The notes beneath the pieces are model-generated. The model was not told the origin of the DNA. It did no database searches and worked only from the letters and a program-made list of their open reading frames with translations. Shown here piece after piece: positions 58,238 through 64,000 of a DNA stretch of 64,000 bases; the first letter of the stretch is position 1; each line of letters starts with the position of its first letter. Source of the DNA: Neolewinella agarilytica (GTDB lineage: Bacteria > Bacteroidota > Bacteroidia > Chitinophagales > Saprospiraceae). The translations under genes were made by a program, and so were the position numbers. The stretch lies in contig NZ_FOFB01000007.1 of assembly GCF_900110645.1 (NCBI RefSeq), positions 124,001 to 188,000 of the forward strand, written 5' to 3'.

Positions 58238-61200
58238 ATGAACCTGACACTGAAACCAAGAAGACAACTGGTCTTCACCCTGCTCCTATGGTCCGTTCTT
58301 TGCACCTGCGGTAGCGCCCAGGAGATTCGCCTCAGCGTGATTGTCCCCAATCCTCCGCCAATCTACTGGGAATCCTATCTGGAATTTGACGCGGATATCC
58401 GGGTCATTGCCACCAACATTGGTACGCAGGTCCGGCAGCTGAAACTCATCCCCACCCTCAGTTCGGACCGGGGGCTCAGCGCAGCTTTTCGTCCCGGATA
58501 CCAACCACTCTCTCCGCTTACCCTCAGCCCTGGTGAAACGGTCACGCTAACGTACCGGGAATTGAATGCGCTGTTTGGCACGCCCACCCAAGACGATATT
58601 TTGCTGGAAGGTATCGACTTTGATCGCCTGTTCGCCAGCGAAACCATCCCTGAGGGTAGTTATTCGCTCTGTGTGGAAGCGCGCGATTTTGCAACCAACG
58701 AGCCACTCAGTAATAACTTTGGCTGCGACCTTTTCTTCGTCCGCCAGCACGAGCCTCCGCTCATAATCTGGCCATTCGACCAGGAGTCTGTCACCGCTCA
58801 GGAGCCTCAGTTCTTAAACTTCCTCTGGTCGGCAACGGGGATTCCCGGCCAGACCCATTACCGCTTTGCGCTCTATGATCTGGATGAACTAGGGCTCAAT
58901 AACCGATCCGATGCCTTCTTACTATCTGCTACCCGGCCGCTCTACGAAGTAGACAATCTGATGGCCACCAATCTGGTTTACGACCTGGCTTTACCTCCCC
59001 TGACTCCCGGGCGTCATTATGCCGTTCAGGTGACGGCTTACGATCCGGCAGGGAACTTGCTCTTCGCCCAGGGTGGGCAGAGCGTAGTGCACCAATTCCT
59101 TTATTCGGAAGGCTTCAGTGTATTTAATACCGATGCAGTTTTCACTAATACCGAGGGGGGCAATGGAATTAACAATGATGGTCCCGGGCAATTTCAGAAC
59201 GACTCCCCCGGCCAACAGCTGGCCATGCAGGGCTGCGCAGATCAGCCGCCCGGGGTCCCTATCCCCTACCCGACGACACTTACCACGGGGCAGACGATTA
59301 CCGTTGCTGGTTTTGACCTGATATTGAACACGGGCGGGCAAACGCCGCTGGCGGGGAACGGGCGGATTCTGGTAGAGAGTCTGAATACCTTCGTCAACGT
59401 AAGTTTTACCGGTCTGGAGGTAAACCAGAGTAATGAAGTGGTGGGAGACAATGTAAGCATCTCCGCCATTAGCAATGGCAACCCGGACCTGGACAACCTG
59501 AGCGAAGCCACCGCATTGCAGCTGGCCGATCAGGTAGCCCAGGGGAATAACTGGATTGAACCCGGGGGCGGAGCCCCGGGCCCGGCGCTCAACTTACCAC
59601 TGGGCATGGCCGGTGAAGGAATGGACCTGATCGTCACCGGGATGAATTTTAGCCCCGGAAGCGCCAGCCTTGACCTGTTCGCCAAAGTAGAGCTCCCGGA
59701 AGCACAAGGAAACCGACGGCTCCTGCTGATCGGGAAAGGTGCCTGCCTGAACGATAATGACCTGGGGCAGGATATGGACCTCTTGCTCGCTGACGACATC
59801 ACCTATACCCTCAGCCCCGGCGTATCCATGACCTTTGCCGGAGGAGAAGAAGGCACGCGGCTACAATGGAATGAAAACGGGATCGAAGAATTGGCGGTGG
59901 ATTTCACGATGGGCTTTTCCGCAGACCTTATGCCAGAGGGCAACCCTTTCTCCGCCCGCATCATTGCCACCGTAACGGACTACCAGAACTGGATGGGCAG
60001 TGTTGAACTCGCCCCCGAAAACGCCGTAGCGGAAGCCGGAGAGAATCTTTCCTTCAATTACGGTAAAACGGAGTGGGTATACGATCATTCCAGCATGGAA
60101 AACCCCGCGGGCCTCAGCCTTCCGGCCAGCCATCCCGATGCCGGGCAGCCTGATCTCTGGCAGGGTTTGTATCTGTCATCATTCGACGTATTATTTCCGG
60201 AAGGCTTTGACATCAGCCTGGCTGCGGAAGATCTCTTGCTCGACGCCCAGGGATTGTGGACGATGCTGAACCTGAACGGGGAGCTGCTATCCATCGACGA
60301 AGGAAGTCTGGGTGGTTGGGCCTTAGGCGTAGATGGCCTTGAGCTGGACATCAGGGCTTCCAGTTTTTACGCCGCCAGCTTTGACGGGCGGATCAAACTT
60401 CCGATTGGAGATACCGAGGTGAACTTTACCGCTCCTCTGGGCAACGACGACGACTTTACTTTCGCCCTGGAACTGGGGCAGGAACTGGAGGTAGATATGT
60501 GGCTGGCCGACATCGAGTTGGCCGGAAACTCCACCCTTGGCTTTTCTAAAGTGGGCAACAGTTTCGTCCCGGAAACTAATCTGCACGGCAATATTAGTCT
60601 GGGCTGGGGCGGTGATGCAGAGGAGGAAGAACTCTCCGTCAGCCAGTTTGGCCTGCCAGGGTTCAATTTTCAGAACTTCAACATTGTTGGTGGGGACAAC
60701 CCCTCCGTCAGCGGTCAGTTCGGGCTGGATCTGGAAGACGTCAACCAGGGCAGCATGCAAAACATTCCGCTTCAGCTCAATGATGTAGTACTGGAGCTGG
60801 CGCCCAATAACATTGACATTGGCCTTCAATTCGACCTCGGGTTAAAGTTTACCAATTCCGCTAATGGCTTCGATGGCAATACAGTATTTACCATCTTTGG
60901 TCGGCGGGAGAATGGGCAATATATCTATGACCACACCCAGCTCAATGCCGTTAGCATTGAAGCGGAACTCAACCTGGTGTCGCTCTACGGTGAACTGGAA
61001 GTATATGATGGGGACGATGTTTACGGCGACGGATTCGCGGCGGCCATTGGCATGAACATTGCTAACATCGGGGCGGGCTTTGACGTCCGCCTCCAGGTAG
61101 GCCGTGCCCCCGGCGGCTACCGTTACTTTATGACGGATGCTCTGCTCATGTTACCCGACCCGGGGATTCAACTGGGGTCTACCCCTTTCTCCATCTATGG

Positions 61201-64000
61201 CTTTGGCGGAGGTCTCTGGCGCAATATGGAGCGGGAGAGTAACATTGGTCAATTCATTACTTACGACCCCGACAACCTGGCCCCTCAGGCCCAGGGCAAT
61301 GACGACCCGGGCTCCTCGGCGACCTTCACCCCTACGGAAGGCAACTTTGGGTTCAGCATGACGCTGGTGACGGGCATCAGCGGAAGTCAGCGAGCCGTCA
61401 ATGCCGACCTGGAATTCACCATGACCATCGGCGAAGATTTCAGTGTCGATGAGATCACCCTCGGCGGCGGCGTGTACGTCGTGCAGCCAATGAGCGACCG
61501 TAGCAGCGCCTTCATCTCCGGAACCGGAGAACTGAAGCTCGATTTTGATGACCAGATATTTACCCTGACCGTTGAAGGCGGGATGGACTTCAGCCTCCCG
61601 AAAGCCGTTGACGTCGACGTCTCCGCGCCGCTCTACGCCGGCTTCTCCACCGGCGGTGGCGTAGACTGGTGGTTCTGGCTCGGACAATGGACCGACGGCG
61701 TGGAGCCACAGGATGATGACACGCGGGTAAGCATAAAGACAGGTATTGACTTTGGCTTTGCTTCCCTGGAAAGTACGCAGAACCTGTACTTCGTGATGGG
61801 TAACGTATGGCCGCAGGGGGAACCGGGCGTGCCGGCAGTCGTCAATCAAACCTTTGCCGAAGACGGTAAATCGGTGCCACAGCAAAACCTGCCGCCCAAC
61901 ACCACCCAGACGGGCTTCGCTTTTGGCATGGCCCGCTCCATGGACCTGGATTTTAACGCCAGAATATTCCAATTAGAAGTGGGGTGGCTCTGGGGTTTTG
62001 ACCTGGCCCTGCGCGACCTCGATGGCGTTTGTGATGCCGATGACTTCGGGATCAATGGTTGGTACGCCGACGGAAAAGCCTACGCGCATATGCACATTGC
62101 CGGTAGCGTAAAGGGGCGTTTGTTTGGTAAAACGAGAACCTTCAAGTTTCTGGAGTTAAACGCTGCCGCCCGCCTCGACTTTGCCGGCCCTAACCCGATA
62201 TGGATTAAGGGGACCGCCCGCCTTCACGGTCGTGCACTGGGCAAACTGATCAAATTCGACACGAACGTCAGTTTTGAGTTCGGTGAAAAAGTAGACTGTC
62301 GGAACAGCGATGGAGGTATTTTCGATGAAATCCCCATCGTTGAGCAACTTGACCCCGATGACGGGGCTACCGGCCGGAGCATTTTCACGGCCCCACAGGC
62401 GAGTTTCAACTTCCCCAACCATCCTTTGGAGATTGAGGAAGACGACGGACAGGTGAATTACTACGGCTACCGTAAAATATACTGCAAGGTTTCTACCAGA
62501 AAGAAAAAGAGCGATGCCTGGCAGGTGATGCACCAGGACCTGGACGCTAGCTATGACACGGAGGGCTATGCGGCTATCTTTGACCCGGGCGCGTTGCCGC
62601 CCGAGCACTGGGTAAAGGTAGAACTCCGGGTACAGGGCCTGCGCTATCAAGGGCCCAATGGCGGGATAGACAAACTCTTCCTCCCGATGCAGGACGAAAC
62701 CATCGAATTTAAAACCGGACCGGCCCCTGACCGCCTGTTGAAAGGAAGCATCAGTAGCACGGTCCCCTTCCGCCGACAGCTATACTTCACCCCTGGCGAT
62801 CATCCGACCGGGCGCATTGATTTCGGGACGACGCAGTCTCCTCATCTCTTCCGGAATAAACCCGACCAAAACGACAAGTTGGACCCCGACGGCAGCTTTG
62901 AGTACGTCGTCCGGTTTACCAGTCTGGCCAGTGGAATGAGCCGGGATGCCGCCGTAACCTCTACTGACCCCGATGAAGGGATTTCTTTCAATATGCCCGC
63001 CAATGGTTTTGCTCCGAACACCATTTACAAAGCTGACTTGCTGCGGCTCTATTACCCACCAGCCGGGACGGAGGAGGCCAACACTGAAGTAGCGTTAGTG
63101 AACCTCAACCTCTATACTCCTCCGGAGATGGGGCTTGTAGCGGTTACCCCCGGCAACGACGACGATGATGATGATGATGACGGAGGCATAATTGGCAACC
63201 TCCAGATAAGCTTTGTCAATCAGGGCCAGCCTGGCTTCCCACCAAATAGTAATAACGGCTATCAGTTTGCGGGCAACCAACAGCAGCAAACCAACGGAAT
63301 AAGTCAGACGGCCACCTTGGCCATTGAGCAGCTCCCTCCGGGGCCTGACCCGCCCTTTGAACCGGAGATGGGGCTTATGGGAAATGGAGGCAACGATGAT
63401 GACGGGCCGGGCATTGGCGGCCCGACCATCTTCCAGGAGCCCGGCGGAAGCAATGGCACCCTGGAGCGGGAAAGCCGGGAGTTGAAAAGCCGGGGAAGAA
63501 CTTCCGCGACCGTTGAAAAAAGCCTTTGGCCCAAAAATCAACAGACCTGGTATTTCCGCACCTCTGACTTCAACACGCTGCAACAAAAAATCAGTGAAGT
63601 CAATTCGCCCGTAGGGCTGCAGAACCGAACATACACGACGGCCATCTTAACCGACGATAATTTCGAAGAGGTAAAGGAATCCATCCACCTGCCCTACGTT
63701 ATTATTCGAAGCAAGGAACCTTTTGACCGCTACGAAACCCAGTACCGAGAACAGTCCTTTACCGTTTGGGACGGTGAACAACACCTGCCGCATAAAGACT
63801 TTGATAAGAAATTCTATCCGGCGGTAGATATATCCGGAGCCCAGTCGCAATGGCGCCAACACGTCTTTTATGACAAGTCACCAGGGAACGACGGTGGTTT
63901 GTTCGATCGCCCCTTCCAGAGTGATTATGGCTGGTGTACGGAGAACTTTCTGGCGGTGGAAGGACAGGAGATTGGCAGCTCCGTACGGCCGGGAGGAGGA
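58238..64000 (+). CDS. Giant secreted protein with TANFOR-like N-terminal domain; 3' end outside window
   Basis: At least 1921 residues; the frame is open to the right edge. Signal peptide 1-28 (core FTLLLWSVL, cleavage near GSAQ). The first ~130 residues resemble the TANFOR domain of Bacteroidota, as I recall it: LKLIPTLSSD, FRPGYQPLSPLTLSPGET, then GIDFDRLFASETIPEGSYSLCVEARDF. A fibronectin-III-like segment follows (about 170-290). The long middle is beta-rich with an FGFG/LGG repeat style recalling a membrane-associated or barrel protein. Near residue 1640 is a run of eight aspartates. There is no catalytic motif. The gene is probably controlled by the upstream hybrid two-component system. 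The signal-cleavage codons carry the bipartite word (58301-58318). The role is unknown; surface or secreted matrix function is inference. Confidence 0.75.
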   Translation, partial: MNLTLKPRRQLVFTLLLWSVLCTCGSAQEIRLSVIVPNPPPIYWESYLEFDADIRVIATNIGTQVRQLKLIPTLSSDRGLSAAFRPGYQPLSPLTLSPGETVTLTYRELNALFGTPTQDDILLEGIDFDRLFASETIPEGSYSLCVEARDFATNEPLSNNFGCDLFFVRQHEPPLIIWPFDQESVTAQEPQFLNFLWSATGIPGQTHYRFALYDLDELGLNNRSDAFLLSATRPLYEVDNLMATNLVYDLALPPLTPGRHYAVQVTAYDPAGNLLFAQGGQSVVHQFLYSEGFSVFNTDAVFTNTEGGNGINNDGPGQFQNDSPGQQLAMQGCADQPPGVPIPYPTTLTTGQTITVAGFDLILNTGGQTPLAGNGRILVESLNTFVNVSFTGLEVNQSNEVVGDNVSISAISNGNPDLDNLSEATALQLADQVAQGNNWIEPGGGAPGPALNLPLGMAGEGMDLIVTGMNFSPGSASLDLFAKVELPEAQGNRRLLLIGKGACLNDNDLGQDMDLLLADDITYTLSPGVSMTFAGGEEGTRLQWNENGIEELAVDFTMGFSADLMPEGNPFSARIIATVTDYQNWMGSVELAPENAVAEAGENLSFNYGKTEWVYDHSSMENPAGLSLPASHPDAGQPDLWQGLYLSSFDVLFPEGFDISLAAEDLLLDAQGLWTMLNLNGELLSIDEGSLGGWALGVDGLELDIRASSFYAASFDGRIKLPIGDTEVNFTAPLGNDDDFTFALELGQELEVDMWLADIELAGNSTLGFSKVGNSFVPETNLHGNISLGWGGDAEEEELSVSQFGLPGFNFQNFNIVGGDNPSVSGQFGLDLEDVNQGSMQNIPLQLNDVVLELAPNNIDIGLQFDLGLKFTNSANGFDGNTVFTIFGRRENGQYIYDHTQLNAVSIEAELNLVSLYGELEVYDGDDVYGDGFAAAIGMNIANIGAGFDVRLQVGRAPGGYRYFMTDALLMLPDPGIQLGSTPFSIYGFGGGLWRNMERESNIGQFITYDPDNLAPQAQGNDDPGSSATFTPTEGNFGFSMTLVTGISGSQRAVNADLEFTMTIGEDFSVDEITLGGGVYVVQPMSDRSSAFISGTGELKLDFDDQIFTLTVEGGMDFSLPKAVDVDVSAPLYAGFSTGGGVDWWFWLGQWTDGVEPQDDDTRVSIKTGIDFGFASLESTQNLYFVMGNVWPQGEPGVPAVVNQTFAEDGKSVPQQNLPPNTTQTGFAFGMARSMDLDFNARIFQLEVGWLWGFDLALRDLDGVCDADDFGINGWYADGKAYAHMHIAGSVKGRLFGKTRTFKFLELNAAARLDFAGPNPIWIKGTARLHGRALGKLIKFDTNVSFEFGEKVDCRNSDGGIFDEIPIVEQLDPDDGATGRSIFTAPQASFNFPNHPLEIEEDDGQVNYYGYRKIYCKVSTRKKKSDAWQVMHQDLDASYDTEGYAAIFDPGALPPEHWVKVELRVQGLRYQGPNGGIDKLFLPMQDETIEFKTGPAPDRLLKGSISSTVPFRRQLYFTPGDHPTGRIDFGTTQSPHLFRNKPDQNDKLDPDGSFEYVVRFTSLASGMSRDAAVTSTDPDEGISFNMPANGFAPNTIYKADLLRLYYPPAGTEEANTEVALVNLNLYTPPEMGLVAVTPGNDDDDDDDDGGIIGNLQISFVNQGQPGFPPNSNNGYQFAGNQQQQTNGISQTATLAIEQLPPGPDPPFEPEMGLMGNGGNDDDGPGIGGPTIFQEPGGSNGTLERESRELKSRGRTSATVEKSLWPKNQQTWYFRTSDFNTLQQKISEVNSPVGLQNRTYTTAILTDDNFEEVKESIHLPYVIIRSKEPFDRYETQYREQSFTVWDGEQHLPHKDFDKKFYPAVDISGAQSQWRQHVFYDKSPGNDGGLFDRPFQSDYGWCTENFLAVEGQEIGSSVRPGGG

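Noticed and set aside
61151-61972. 273-codon minus-strand frame inside the giant secreted gene
   Set aside because: Opposite strand of a continuous open frame from 58238 to the window edge with signal peptide and recognisable domain.

Overview
The window looks like chromosomal DNA (about 54% GC by eye) from a Bacteroidota member, most likely a Saprospiria/Lewinella-type marine bacterium. The reasons are: secreted proteins ending in type IX secretion (T9SS) sorting domains of both type A and the gliding-motility 'CHU_C' type; a PorP/SprF partner; a hybrid two-component system; -7 boxes of the Bacteroidota form TAnnTTTG; and almost no Shine-Dalgarno sequences. The genus is inference.

Layout. 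1-8.4 kb: end of one CHU_C adhesin, a PorP/SprF protein and a 2149-residue adhesin. 8.5-10.5 kb: KTSC protein, GyrI-like lipoprotein, pyrF and tRNA-His. 10.5-20.7 kb: lectin-like protein, ATP-grasp ligase, cupin, CYTH protein, amidohydrolase, LmbE-like deacetylase, a secreted dikinase-like gene split by an in-frame stop, a YqaE-type peptide gene and an MtfA-type peptidase. 21-30.9 kb: leuS, small lipoprotein and membrane genes, an HD hydrolase, exonuclease III and a lamin-tail-domain protein. 30.9-36.1 kb: four T9SS cargo genes, one of them little more than a sorting domain. 36.5-52.6 kb: a complete division and cell-wall (dcw) cluster on the minus strand, mraZ-rsmH-ftsL-ftsI-murE-mraY-murD-ftsW-murG-murC-ftsQ-ftsA-ftsZ, without murF or ddl. 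53.1-64 kb: EamA permease, a 1331-codon hybrid sensor/regulator with an AraC output, and a giant secreted protein running off the right edge (at least 1921 residues). Between the last two lie three 21-bp repeats that look like the regulator's operator.

The genes are mostly conventional; the non-coding layer is not. Gaps hold several families of dispersed structured repeats: a bipartite 18-bp word GGCGC-N3-CGCAGGTGCA (about 16 exact or near copies, both strands, in and between genes, four at signal-peptide cleavage codons); a 64-68-bp hairpin with compensatory base changes between copies; a GGCTGCCGCAC anchor preceded by locus-specific reiterated words; 58-bp and 62-bp elements just after stop codons; and 67-bp and 260-bp tandem repeats. 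A second theme is a -7-like box placed exactly 4-5 nt before the start codon of eight genes, which suggests leaderless mRNAs. Direct GTGGN repeats upstream of mraZ fit MraZ autoregulation.

Everything here was read by eye from sequence. Family names come from motif recognition, not searches.
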